DNA from: Ruminococcaceae bacterium UBA6353
GTDB taxonomy: Bacteria > Bacillota > Clostridia > Oscillospirales > Acutalibacteraceae
Direction of reading: 5' to 3'
Length of the DNA: 24,267 nucleotides
Assembly: GCA_002437905.1 (NCBI GenBank)
Contig: DJRT01000019.1
Coordinates: forward strand, 1-24,267
The number at the start of each line of letters is the position of its first letter. Position 1 is the stretch's first letter. Below are positions 14,619-21,799 of this stretch, piece by piece. Position numbers and translations under genes: made by a program. The notes beneath the pieces are model-generated. The model did no database searches. It saw only the letters and a program-made list of their open reading frames with translations, and had not been told where the DNA came from.

Positions 14619-15842
14619 ATGAACGAGCTATGGAAAAACACCCCCATCTACGCGTACATTGACAAGAACTTTGACCTCTGCGTGCACGAGAACACGCAGG
14701 ACACCGGCAACCTGATCGGCATGCCGAAGCCCTACACCGTGCCGTGCGTGGGCGGTGCGTTCCAGGAGATGTACTACTGGGACACCTACTTTGCCAATGT
14801 GGGGCTGATCCTGTGCGGCAAGCTGGAGCAGGCCAAAAACAATGTGGACGATATGCTGTACATGGTGGAGCGCTTTGGCTATATGCCGAACGGCAACCGC
14901 ACACACTACCTCAAATCCTCGCAGCCGCCCTTTCTGTCCCTGATGGTGCGGGAGGTATACGAGCAGACCGGCGACAAGACATGGCTGGCCGGTGCCGTGA
15001 AGACGCTGGAAAAGGAGCACCACTTCTGGATCGCGCGGCGGCAGACCCCCTGTGTGCTCAGCCGCTACGGCGCCAACCGGGAATTCTGCCCGGATACCGG
15101 GCTGGCCGGTGCCCTGCGCGAACGGCTGGGCATCAACCCGCCCATCAAAACCGACGATCTGATGGTCGACCACTTCATCGCCGGCGCCGAAAGCGGCTGG
15201 GACTTCAACCCGCGCACGGAATTTGAAGCCTTCAACTACGCGGAGGTGGATCTGAACAGCCTGCTGTACGCACTGGAGAGCAACATCGCCTACTTCTACA
15301 CGGAGCTTGGCAGCGCCGAAAGCGAGCTCTGGCAGACGCGCGCGCAGGAGCGCGCCGAGCGCATGCGCCGGCTGATGAAGGGCGCAGACGGCTGCTACTA
15401 CGATTACAATTTCATGCAGGACCGGCTCAGCCCTGTGTTCTCCGCCGCCTCGTACTACCCGCTGTTTGTGGGGCTGGTGAACGAGGAGGAGGCCAAGGCG
15501 GCCCTGGCCGCCCTGCCGCGCATCGAGCTGGCGCACGGCGTGGCCACCTGCGCCAAAAACGACGCCCCCTGCACCTATCAGTGGGACTACCCCAATGGCT
15601 GGCCCTGCCAGCAGATGATCGTGGTGAAGGGCCTGCTGAACTACGGCCTGCGGGAGGATGCGCTGCGCATTGCCCGCAAATACACCGAAACGGTGGAGCG
15701 GGTGTTCGCCCAGAACGGCAACCTGTGGGAAAAGTACAATGTGGAGGACGGCAGCATCAACACCAGCAACGAATACGAAATGCCGCCCATGCTGGGCTGG
15801 ACAGCCGGCGTATACCTGTACCTGAAAGCGCTGCTGGGGTAA
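14619..15842 (+). CDS. Glycoside hydrolase family 37 (trehalase-like), cytosolic
   Basis: 407 aa. Likely hydrolyses trehalose or a related alpha-glucoside. Both trehalase signatures are recognisable: VGGAFQEMYYWDTYF (44-58), corresponding to PGGRF-E-YYWD, and QWDYPNGW (321-328). The general-acid site ESGWD (191-195, Asp195) and the base site in LWEKYNV (Glu371) match the positions of the catalytic pair in E. coli trehalase. RTHYLKSSQPP (94-104) matches the substrate-binding segment. There is no signal peptide, and at 407 aa it is shorter than the ~550-aa proteobacterial enzymes. It has its own promoter and terminator and no transporter next to it, so substrate entry must come from elsewhere. 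Confidence 0.86.
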   Translation: MNELWKNTPIYAYIDKNFDLCVHENTQDTGNLIGMPKPYTVPCVGGAFQEMYYWDTYFANVGLILCGKLEQAKNNVDDMLYMVERFGYMPNGNRTHYLKSSQPPFLSLMVREVYEQTGDKTWLAGAVKTLEKEHHFWIARRQTPCVLSRYGANREFCPDTGLAGALRERLGINPPIKTDDLMVDHFIAGAESGWDFNPRTEFEAFNYAEVDLNSLLYALESNIAYFYTELGSAESELWQTRAQERAERMRRLMKGADGCYYDYNFMQDRLSPVFSAASYYPLFVGLVNEEEAKAALAALPRIELAHGVATCAKNDAPCTYQWDYPNGWPCQQMIVVKGLLNYGLREDALRIARKYTETVERVFAQNGNLWEKYNVEDGSINTSNEYEMPPMLGWTAGVYLYLKALLG

Positions 15843-15980
15843 GTGCCCGGGCACCACATCCGCGTACCGCAGGATGACTGTATACAGGCATCTCCGCACC
15901 CCGTTATCAGTGCGCAACGGGACAAATGCATAATATCCTTTTTTCTGTATATTTTTCCAAAAATTACACTGTACACAACA

Positions 15981-16020
15981 CCTCTCCCCGCAAAAGCTAT
16001 TTTGCGGGGAGAGGCGTTTT
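15981..16020 (+). terminator. Intrinsic terminator of the GH37 gene
   Basis: A 15-bp perfect stem (15981-15995 with 16000-16014, loop GCTA) is followed by CGTTTTAC. It lies about 140 bp after the stop codon. The first part of the gap, 15843-15980, shows no gene; the part after the terminator is A-rich and holds the promoter of the response regulator. Confidence 0.75.
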
Positions 16021-16097
16021 ACGCCGAAAAAAGCCGAAAAACTGTCCCAAATGGCACATTTTTTGCAAAAAGAGGCGAGAAAAACACGATTTCCTAC

Positions 16098-16126
16098 TTG
16101 TCAAACTACAACAAAAAGTGTACAAT
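16098..16126 (+). promoter_or_regulatory. Promoter of the agrA-like gene
   Basis: TTGTCA (16098-16103), a 17-bp spacer and TACAAT (16121-16126) each differ from consensus at one position. The ~80 bp upstream are A-rich, with repeated AAAAA tracts that may bend DNA or bind the regulator. The 5' leader is about 95 nt. Confidence 0.8.
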
Positions 16127-16151
16127 AAAAAAGTGAATAATATACACATAT

Positions 16152-16169
16152 CGGGCGCTGCAGCGCCCG
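16152..16169. other. 18-bp perfect palindrome in the agrA leader
   Basis: Positions 16152-16169 are a gapless palindrome (CGGGCGCTG and its complement) within the 5' leader, followed 14 nt later by a seven-T run. It is too far from the T run for a standard terminator. It could be an operator, an mRNA structure or a remnant attenuator. Confidence 0.55.
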
Positions 16170-16227
16170 GTCATGCCCCCTGTTTTTTTCAGCAAAACCT
16201 TGTGATCAAAAAGGAGCTCTTATAACC

Positions 16228-16971
16228 ATGGCTGCCCATATTATGCTGCTGGATGATGATGCGGAACAGCTTCGACGACTTGTTCCGCCGGTTCGTCGGT
16301 CACTGCCGTTTACAGTGGCGCCGTTCATGAGTCCGCAGGCAGCGATCGAAGCCCTGACCGATCCGCAATACACCTTTGTCGCCTTTGTGCTGGATATCGA
16401 GATGGAGCGCCTGGCGCTCTCCGGCATCAGCGTGGCGGAGGCCATCCGCCGCCAGCCCGCCTATGTGCGCACACCGATCATCTTTGTCACCTCCCATACG
16501 CACTATGGCTATGGGGCGCTGAGTTATCTGCATTACTACGAGTTTTTCAATAAATTTGAATCCCCGGACAAGCTGGTAAACGCCCTGCGCCGCGCCCTTT
16601 CGGTGCCCGGCGATGCGCCGGTGGAGCCGACAGACCTCACCCTGCAGGGCAGCCGTATGACCTATGCGCTGAACAGCTGCGACATTACCTGCATTGAGCT
16701 GTTCGGCCGGCAGGTGGCCGTGACCGACCTGCTGGGCAAAACGCAGGTCTATGCTGTACGGCACAACGCCTTCCAGGAGCTGTGCGACCAGGTGGAAAAG
16801 CTGGAGGACGGCTGTCTGCAGCAGATCCACCGCTGTATCATCGTCAATACACGCCGCATCCGGCAGATCGAATGGGAGAAGAACACCGCCACTGTATGGC
16901 TGTTCAATATGGACGAGGGCAAGCCTGCAGGCAAGACCTATGTCCGCCGCCTGGACATCTTCCGGCGATGA
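16228..16971 (+). CDS. LytTR-family response regulator (AgrA-like)
   Basis: 247 aa. Receiver domain about 1-125: acidic pocket LDDD (8-11), phospho-acceptor in VLDIE (Asp56), then the IIFVTSH strand and FNKFESP with the conserved Lys. The LytTR DNA-binding domain is about 145-245, with the hallmark QQIHRCIIVNTRRI. In agr systems this protein is phosphorylated by the membrane kinase and activates the pheromone operon. Here it is followed by agrD/agrB-like genes on the opposite strand and then the kinase. GGAG lies 11 nt before the ATG. No plus-strand terminator follows the gene. Confidence 0.9.
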   Translation: MAAHIMLLDDDAEQLRRLVPPVRRSLPFTVAPFMSPQAAIEALTDPQYTFVAFVLDIEMERLALSGISVAEAIRRQPAYVRTPIIFVTSHTHYGYGALSYLHYYEFFNKFESPDKLVNALRRALSVPGDAPVEPTDLTLQGSRMTYALNSCDITCIELFGRQVAVTDLLGKTQVYAVRHNAFQELCDQVEKLEDGCLQQIHRCIIVNTRRIRQIEWEKNTATVWLFNMDEGKPAGKTYVRRLDIFRR

Positions 16972-17011
16972 GGACGCTCCGGTGCCCCGGCAACGCCCTG
17001 CCAATAGACAA

Positions 17012-17059
17012 AGCAATAAAAACAGGAAATGACCGGAGACATTGCTGTCTCCGGTCATT
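17012..17059 (-). terminator. Intrinsic terminator of agrBD
   Basis: A 13-bp perfect stem (17047-17059 with 17028-17040) has a T-rich tail only on the minus strand (TTCCTGTTTTTATTG). It ends the agrB-agrD transcript 15 bp after the agrD stop. On the plus strand the hairpin is followed by CCTGGGAG, so it should not stop agrA transcription. Confidence 0.8.
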
Positions 17060-17073
17060 CCTGGGAGTATGAA

Positions 17074-17190
17074 TTACTTCAGGCACTCCGGCGGCTCTAC
17101 TTCACCGCAGAGACCCATTGTTGCGGTGCTGACGATCATCGTCGACAGCGCAGCCAGAGTTCTGCCCAAAGTTTTCAGAATTTTCTTCAT
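17074..17190 (-). CDS. AgrD-like cyclic autoinducer peptide precursor
   Basis: 38 aa: MKKILKTLGRTLAALSTMIV, then STATMGLCGEVEPPECLK. It has the three parts of an AgrD: a basic amphipathic leader (1-20), a short core, and an acidic tail. The tail EVEPPECL (30-37) lines up with EVEVPKEL of Staphylococcus aureus AgrD-I, keeping the Glu and Leu important there for AgrB cleavage. By that register the cut is after Cys28 and the five-residue ring would be T24-M-G-L-C28, with Thr where Cys or Ser is usual. A strong AAAGGAGG lies 10 nt before the ATG, inside agrB. It overlaps the end of agrB by 89 bp in another frame, and too short a gene to be found by length alone. Confidence 0.85.
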   Translation of the reverse strand: MKKILKTLGRTLAALSTMIVSTATMGLCGEVEPPECLK

Positions 17191-17773
17191 GCTGATTCCC
17201 CCTCCTTTTATTGAAATATGCATTTAATGCCGGCACAACTAATTGATAATTGGCAACCATCACCGTCCAGAGGACCGAGGCCCGTATATCATACGATACG
17301 GTGGTGTAGGCGCCGAACAGGATCCAGCCGGATCCCAGCACCACGGCGAGCAGCTTGAGAACCCACCGGGTGCGCCTGCGTTTGATCTGACGGAATTGCG
17401 GGGTTGCGGGCGAGAAGAGCAACGGCATGCACAAAGACAGCCAGGCCGGCTCGGCCAGTGCTTCGATCGTCCAGGGGAACACCCGCGGCAGATAGACAAA
17501 CGCCGAAATGAATACAAAGCTGACCCCCAGGCACTGCAGATAGGTTTTGCAGTGGATGCCACCGGCAAACAGCCGGATACTGACAAAGCACAGATACACG
17601 ATCCAGTAGACCTTCCACCGCCCAAGCAAAAAGAACAGGCAGCCATAGATCACAAACTTGCTGATTTCATTCAGGATCGAGTGGATGGTGTATTCCATGC
17701 ACTGAATTTTCTCTTCAGGCATCAGGTGGTGGGATCGGTAATAACCGCCGATCCGATTAACGATTGCTTGCAT
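17102..17773 (-). CDS. AgrB-like accessory peptidase/cyclase
   Basis: 223 aa. Membrane cysteine protease that cuts the C-terminal tail off AgrD and cyclises the peptide. The catalytic pair is in GGIHCKTYLQC (His74, Cys81), with the 7-residue spacing of known AgrB proteins. Several hydrophobic segments follow (about 40-65, 82-97, 108-122, 140-155, 165-185). The ATG at 17773 has AAGGAAAAGGAA upstream. Residues from about 195 to the end (Asn, Glu and Asp rich) are encoded in DNA shared with agrD in another frame and are unlike the usual AgrB end. It is paired with agrD on the minus strand between the regulator and kinase genes. Confidence 0.92.
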   Translation of the reverse strand: MQAIVNRIGGYYRSHHLMPEEKIQCMEYTIHSILNEISKFVIYGCLFFLLGRWKVYWIVYLCFVSIRLFAGGIHCKTYLQCLGVSFVFISAFVYLPRVFPWTIEALAEPAWLSLCMPLLFSPATPQFRQIKRRRTRWVLKLLAVVLGSGWILFGAYTTVSYDIRASVLWTVMVANYQLVVPALNAYFNKRRGNQHEENSENFGQNSGCAVDDDRQHRNNGSLR

Positions 17774-17798
17774 TTCCTTTTCCTTCCCCCTGACAAGC

Positions 17799-17827
17799 AC
17801 TTTACCGGAATTCCATTGGAAAGTCAA
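17799..17827 (-). promoter_or_regulatory. Promoter of agrBD
   Basis: On the minus strand TTGACT (17827-17822), a 17-bp spacer and TAAAGT (17804-17799) precede agrB by 26 bp. The spacer contains GGAATTCC. An inverted repeat lies 5 bp upstream of the -35 box, a usual position for an activator such as AgrA. Confidence 0.75.
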
Positions 17828-17832
17828 GCGAT

Positions 17833-17881
17833 CTGCACCGAGAGGAGACTTTTCTCCTTTCGATGCAGTTTTTATATTTTT
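17833..17881 (+). terminator. Terminator-like hairpin before agrC, also a possible operator
   Basis: CTGCACCGAGAGGAGA (17833-17848) pairs with 17853-17868 with one mismatch and one G-U pair, followed on the plus strand by TTTTTATATTTTT (17869-17881). This has the form of an intrinsic terminator directly before the agrC ribosome-binding site (GGAGGG, 17885-17890). The same repeat touches the -35 box of the divergent agrBD promoter, so it may instead or also be a binding site for the response regulator. Confidence 0.6.
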
Positions 17882-17896
17882 CCCGGAGGGATCACG

Positions 17897-19183
17897 ATGG
17901 ATATTTCATATGTTCTGGAAAACTACATAAACTGTCTGATCGAGTCGGTGGCTCTGATGCTGTTTTTCGAGGTCCTCAACGACCGTCGGCGGCGGTGGCC
18001 ACGCTATCTGATTGCCTATTTGCTGCTAAGCGTCAGCGCAATGATTATTACGATGGTCGATGTGTCCAGCCTGGTGATCATGCCGATGAACTTTGTGCTG
18101 ATCGTCGGCTCGTTCCTGCTCAGCATGACCCTGTGGAACGATCCGCGGGACTGGCACAATGTGTTCCAGCAGGCGCTGTTCTCCTTTTTGGCGCTGCTGA
18201 GCATCCAGGCCATCCTGCTGTGCCTGGTCTCGACCGAGCGCTTCGGCGTCCAGCGCGGCTACCGCATCATCAACAGCCTGGTATGCGCCGTGGCGCTTGT
18301 GGCGCTGCTGCTGAGTAAGCAATTCCACTGGGCACGCTACTACCGCATGAGCAAGCGGCTGGCGTGGGCGTTCATCATCTCGCTGTTTTTGCCGGAGGTC
18401 ATCCTGATGCAGCTGTTTGCCGGCCTGATGGGGGCGGAAAACTCCGAGATGATGGTCACGCTGCTCCTGCTGCAAACAATGTATGTGCTGTTGCTGCTGG
18501 TGTTTTTCTTCCACCACCGCCACCGCGCCGAAAGCGAACGCCTGGCCGCCACGCAGAACAATATCGACACCATGAACGAATATCTGGATCAGACGCGCCG
18601 CGATGCGCACGATTTCAACAAGCACATCCACTATCTGCACAGTCTGGTGGCCACCCAATCCACCCAGCCGGAGCTGCGGGAGGCAACAGACGCCTACTGC
18701 CGGGAGGTACTGGCGCTCGGCGGGCAGGAGGAGATCCTGCTGCAGCTGGACGACCCGACCTTCCGCGCGCTGCTCTACCGCCGGAAGATCCAGGCGAAAA
18801 AGCACGGCGTGGAGCTGCGGCTGGATGCCTCAACGGTGCTGCCGGTGTTCCCGCTGAAGAACTATCAGCTGGTTACGGTGTTTGACAACCTGATGGACAA
18901 CGCCTTTGAATGTGTGCTGACACAGCCGGTTGAGCAGTATGTGCGCGTGGAACTGGATACCCAGCCGCTGGCGAACGGCCGCACCCTCCACCGCCTGGTG
19001 GTGGAAAATCCCTACGCCGAGGCCGCGCCCGTACAGCGCGACCGCTACACCACCAAGGGCGGCCACCATCAGGGCGTCGGCCTGTCCAATGTCACACAGC
19101 TGGTACGGGATACCGGCGGGCAGGTGCGCATTGCGCAGGATAACGGGCTGTTCCGCGTGACCGTGGAATACACCACCCACTAA
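17897..19183 (+). CDS. Membrane histidine kinase, GHKL type (AgrC-like)
   Basis: 428 aa. Pheromone receptor kinase. About six or seven hydrophobic segments fill residues 8-205. A helix then leads to the phospho-acceptor RRDAHDFNKHI (His238). The ATPase has an N box DNLMDNAFE (Asn331, Asn335) and a G box TTKGGHHQGVGLSN (385-398). This is the AgrC/HPK10 layout. The ATG at 17897 has GGAGGG 6 nt upstream; the frame is open far upstream, but that part is antisense to agrB and rejected. No plus-strand promoter was found in the 120 bp before it, only a terminator-like hairpin. Confidence 0.9.
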   Translation: MDISYVLENYINCLIESVALMLFFEVLNDRRRRWPRYLIAYLLLSVSAMIITMVDVSSLVIMPMNFVLIVGSFLLSMTLWNDPRDWHNVFQQALFSFLALLSIQAILLCLVSTERFGVQRGYRIINSLVCAVALVALLLSKQFHWARYYRMSKRLAWAFIISLFLPEVILMQLFAGLMGAENSEMMVTLLLLQTMYVLLLLVFFFHHRHRAESERLAATQNNIDTMNEYLDQTRRDAHDFNKHIHYLHSLVATQSTQPELREATDAYCREVLALGGQEEILLQLDDPTFRALLYRRKIQAKKHGVELRLDASTVLPVFPLKNYQLVTVFDNLMDNAFECVLTQPVEQYVRVELDTQPLANGRTLHRLVVENPYAEAAPVQRDRYTTKGGHHQGVGLSNVTQLVRDTGGQVRIAQDNGLFRVTVEYTTH

Positions 19184-19186
19184 AGC

Positions 19187-19236
19187 AGAAAAACCGGCCG
19201 GGAGGGTCGCCGCTTTTGCGGCAGCCTCCCGGCCGG
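19187..19236 (-). terminator. Intrinsic terminator of obgE
   Basis: A 12-bp outer stem (19225-19236 with 19194-19205) with an inner GCCGC/GCGGC helix is followed on the minus strand by GGTTTTTCTGCTTT. It lies about 27 bp after the obgE stop and also faces the end of agrC, where the plus-strand tail (CTTCATATTC) is weak. Confidence 0.8.
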
Positions 19237-19262
19237 CTTCATATTCTCGTATTTCCCGCGAA

Positions 19263-20534
19263 TCAGAAAACAAATTCGAATTCCAGATCGTAGATGCTGA
19301 CGGTGTCGCCCTCCTGGATGCCGGCGGCCTCCAGCGCGTCGATCACCCCGCCGGAGCGCAGCACCCGCTCAAAGTACTGCAGGCCGTCCGGGTCATCAAA
19401 GCGGATGCCCCGCATGATCTGCAGCAGCCACGGCGCCTCCACCATATACACGCCGTCGCGGTTGAGCACCTGCACCGTGCGGCCGTGCAGCGTTTCGGCA
19501 TCCGGCAGCGGCTCCGGCTCACTTTCAAACCGGCGCACCGGGGGCAGGGTGGACAGGCGGCGGGCGCACTCCTTCACCAGGGCATCGGTGCCGTGCGCAA
19601 TCGGCGCCATGATGGGGAAGTAGGCGTACCCCCGTGCCGCCATGGCATCGGCGAACGCCGCCAGCTGCTCCTCGGTGGCCAGGTCGCACTTGTTTCCGGC
19701 CACGATCATCGGGCGGGCGGCCAGCTCCGGGTTGAACTTCTGCAGCTCACTATTGATGGTATCAAAGTCCGCCAGTGGGTCGCGCCCCTCGCTGCCGGAC
19801 ACATCCACCACATGCACCAGCAGGCGGCAGCGCTCCACATGGCGCAGAAAATCGTGCCCCAGCCCGACCCCCTCGCTGGCGCCCTCAATCACGCCGGGGA
19901 TATCCGCCATCACAAAGGAGACACCGGGCGCCGGGCGCACCACCCCCAGCACCGGGGTGATGGTGGTGAAATGGTAATTGGCGATCTCCGGCTTGGCCTC
20001 GCTGACCACCGAGATGAGGGTGGACTTGCCCACATTGGGGAAGCCGACCAGCCCCACATCCGCCAGCAGCTTCAGCTCCAGCCGCAGCTCATGCTCCTCG
20101 CCGGGCACGCCGGGCTTGGCAAAGCGCGGCACCTGCCGGGTGGGGGTGGCAAAATGGCTATTGCCCCAGCCGCCGCGGCCGCCGCGCGCCGCCACAAACG
20201 GCTCATCGCCGGACATATCCGCCATCAGGCGGCCGGTCTCATTATCGTACAGCAGGGTGCCGCGCGGCACCCGTACAATGCAATCCTCTCCGGAGCGGCC
20301 GGAGCAGCGCTTGGCGCCGCCATTGCCGCCGGGGGCTGCCACATATTTGCGCTGGTAGCGGAAATCCGCCAGCGTGTTCATCCCGTCATCCGGCACAAAC
20401 ACCACACTGCCGCCGCGGCCGCCATCGCCGCCGTCCGGGCCGCCGGCCGCCACATATTTTTCCCGATGGAAGGCGACTGCACCATCGCCGCCATTGCCGG
20501 CCTTGATCTTGATGACCGCTTTATCCACAAACAT
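19263..20534 (-). CDS. obgE: Obg-family GTPase
   Basis: 423 aa. GTPase acting on the 50S subunit and the stress response. The Gly-rich Obg fold is 1-158 (GGDGGRGGSVVF and similar runs), the G domain follows with G1 GFPNVGKST (164-172), a DIPGVIEGASEGVGLG switch region and NKCD, and the C-terminal OCT domain extends to residue 423. The ATG at 20534 has AAAGGAGG 9 nt upstream; a TTG at 20540 is too close to that site. It lies downstream of rplU-prp-rpmA, the usual Firmicutes order, but after a terminator and a 250-bp gap with G+C-rich hairpins in which I saw no clear promoter. Confidence 0.96.
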   Translation of the reverse strand: MFVDKAVIKIKAGNGGDGAVAFHREKYVAAGGPDGGDGGRGGSVVFVPDDGMNTLADFRYQRKYVAAPGGNGGAKRCSGRSGEDCIVRVPRGTLLYDNETGRLMADMSGDEPFVAARGGRGGWGNSHFATPTRQVPRFAKPGVPGEEHELRLELKLLADVGLVGFPNVGKSTLISVVSEAKPEIANYHFTTITPVLGVVRPAPGVSFVMADIPGVIEGASEGVGLGHDFLRHVERCRLLVHVVDVSGSEGRDPLADFDTINSELQKFNPELAARPMIVAGNKCDLATEEQLAAFADAMAARGYAYFPIMAPIAHGTDALVKECARRLSTLPPVRRFESEPEPLPDAETLHGRTVQVLNRDGVYMVEAPWLLQIMRGIRFDDPDGLQYFERVLRSGGVIDALEAAGIQEGDTVSIYDLEFEFVF

Positions 20535-20732
20535 GAACAAGCGCCTCCTTTATTCACACAGTTTTCTACCGGCCGCGCGCCGGCCCGCCCCAGCGGGGCG
20601 CAGACCCACCGGTATCAGCCTTTCCGGCCGGGGCCACTGTTATGCAGCCCCGCAGCCGGAAGCCCCGCGCAGCGCGCAGAAGCCCGGCAAGCGGAAAAGC
20701 AAACGCGAAAGACAAAAACGCAAAAAACACAA

Positions 20733-20774
20733 AACGAAAAAGCGCCCCCGCTGCCGGGATCGGCGACGGGGGCG
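20733..20774 (-). terminator. Intrinsic terminator of rplU-prp-rpmA
   Basis: CGCCCCCG pairs with CGGGGGCG (20767-20774 with 20743-20750) around an inner GCCG/CGGC helix, followed on the minus strand by CTTTTTCGTTTTG. It starts 10 bp beyond the rpmA stop. Confidence 0.85.
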
Positions 20775-20783
20775 TTGTTTGCC

Positions 20784-21065
20784 TTACTGCTTTGCGTAGA
20801 CGCTGACGCGCTTGCGATCCTTGCCCATGCGCTCGAACCGCACCACGCCGTCCTCCAGAGCAAACAGGGTATCGTCAGAGCCGATGCCCACATTCGTGCC
20901 GGGATGGATGTGCGTGCCGCGCTGGCGCACCAGAATGTTGCCGGCCAGCACAAACTGCCCGTCGGCGCGCTTGACGCCGAGGCGCTTGGACTCGGAATCA
21001 CGGCCGTTCTTGGTGGAGCCGACGCCCTTCTTGTGAGCGAACAACTGGATGTTCAAAGATAACAT
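20784..21065 (-). CDS. rpmA: 50S ribosomal protein L27 (bL27), with Prp-cleaved extension
   Basis: 93 aa. Large-subunit protein whose N-terminus reaches the peptidyl-transferase centre. It starts with MLSLNIQLF followed by AHKKGVGSTKNGRDS, that is, the Firmicutes form with a nine-residue extension removed by Prp after LQLF-type sequences. RGTHIHPGTNVGIG is the typical mid segment. It begins 6 bp after prp, whose 3' end contains its ribosome-binding site. Length is normal for the extended form. Confidence 0.97.
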   Translation of the reverse strand: MLSLNIQLFAHKKGVGSTKNGRDSESKRLGVKRADGQFVLAGNILVRQRGTHIHPGTNVGIGSDDTLFALEDGVVRFERMGKDRKRVSVYAKQ

Positions 21066-21071
21066 TTTGCA

Positions 21072-21386
21072 TTACACCTCCGTAATCTTCAGGTGTACCC
21101 GTTCGGGGTACTGTTCTTGCATGGCCTGCATATGCAGCCGGAAGCCGGATAGAACCGCCTGGCAGGGAGCAAGCTCCCCGGTCACGGTCAGCTCCATGTA
21201 CCCGTCCCGCACGGTGATATCCGCGGGAAGCAGCAGTACATCGGTAATCGTATTGGCGGCCATATAGGCGGCGGAGGATACCGCTGCGCACACAATGTCC
21301 TCGCCCGCCTGCCCCGCACCCGCGTGGCCGGCAATGCGAAAACCGCACAACGCCCCTTGCCGTACCCGGCACTCAATCCGGATCAT
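21072..21386 (-). CDS. prp: Ribosomal-processing cysteine protease Prp
   Basis: 104 aa. Removes the N-terminal extension of L27, an essential step in characterised Firmicutes. The catalytic pair is visible as GHAG (His21) and EDIVCAAVSS (Cys33), with the same 12-residue spacing as in the S. aureus enzyme. It lies between rplU and rpmA, 3 bp after rplU and 6 bp before rpmA, the conserved position. Co-occurrence with the LNIQLF extension of L27 confirms the assignment. Confidence 0.96.
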   Translation of the reverse strand: MIRIECRVRQGALCGFRIAGHAGAGQAGEDIVCAAVSSAAYMAANTITDVLLLPADITVRDGYMELTVTGELAPCQAVLSGFRLHMQAMQEQYPERVHLKITEV

Positions 21387-21389
21387 TTG

Positions 21390-21701
21390 TCAGGCGTTGA
21401 TGGTATCAATCTGCACCTTGGTGAAGGGCTGACGATGACCCATCTTGCGGGAGCTGCTCTTCTTGGGCTTGTAGGTGAAGACGGTGATCTTCTTCGCCTT
21501 GCCGTTTTTCAGCACATGCGCGGTAACGGTAGCACCCTCCACATAGGGAGCGCCGACCTTCAGCCCGGCATCGTCCTGCAGAGCGATCACCTTATCAAAG
21601 GTGACGGAGGCTTCCTCGGCTGCGTTCAGCTTTTCAATGTACAGAGTGTCGCCATTCTGCACCTTGTACTGCTTGCCGCCGGTTTCAATGATCGCGTACA
21701 T
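21390..21701 (-). CDS. rplU: 50S ribosomal protein L21 (bL21)
   Basis: 103 aa, normal length. Recognised by MYAIIETGGKQYKVQNGDTL at the N-terminus and the C-terminal YKPKKSSSRKMGHRQPFT segment, which binds rRNA. The ATG at 21701 is fixed by the family's conserved N-terminus. The site upstream is only AGGCAGGT, and an open frame extends further up, but it corresponds to the structured leader. First gene of rplU-prp-rpmA. Confidence 0.97.
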   Translation of the reverse strand: MYAIIETGGKQYKVQNGDTLYIEKLNAAEEASVTFDKVIALQDDAGLKVGAPYVEGATVTAHVLKNGKAKKITVFTYKPKKSSSRKMGHRQPFTKVQIDTINA

Positions 21702-21793
21702 AGGCTTACCTGCCTTTTCTTCAGACTCGCTGCGGCGGGCGGAGCGGAGGCTCACTTGACCGCCCCGGAAAGGGGCGCCCGGCACATGCGGCA
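21702..21793 (-). ncRNA. Structured 5' leader of rplU, possible L21 leader
   Basis: About 92 nt separate the predicted start from rplU. A CGCCCC/GGGGCG hairpin (21761-21766 with 21772-21777) and further G+C-rich symmetry are visible. Firmicutes have an L21 autoregulatory leader at this position; I cannot confirm membership in that family. Confidence 0.4.
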
Positions 21794-21799
21794 TCAGCC

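Noticed and set aside
17243..17896. Upstream in-frame extension of the AgrC-like kinase (up to 218 extra residues)
   Set aside because: It is antisense to agrB, has Gly/Arg/Gln-rich composition with no domain, and runs through the terminator-like hairpin. The ATG at 17897 has a good ribosome-binding site and starts with the expected membrane helix.
19485..21062. 525-codon plus-strand frame opposite obgE and rpmA
   Set aside because: Antisense shadow of conserved genes; His/Gln/Gly-rich translation typical of reversed G+C-rich codons.
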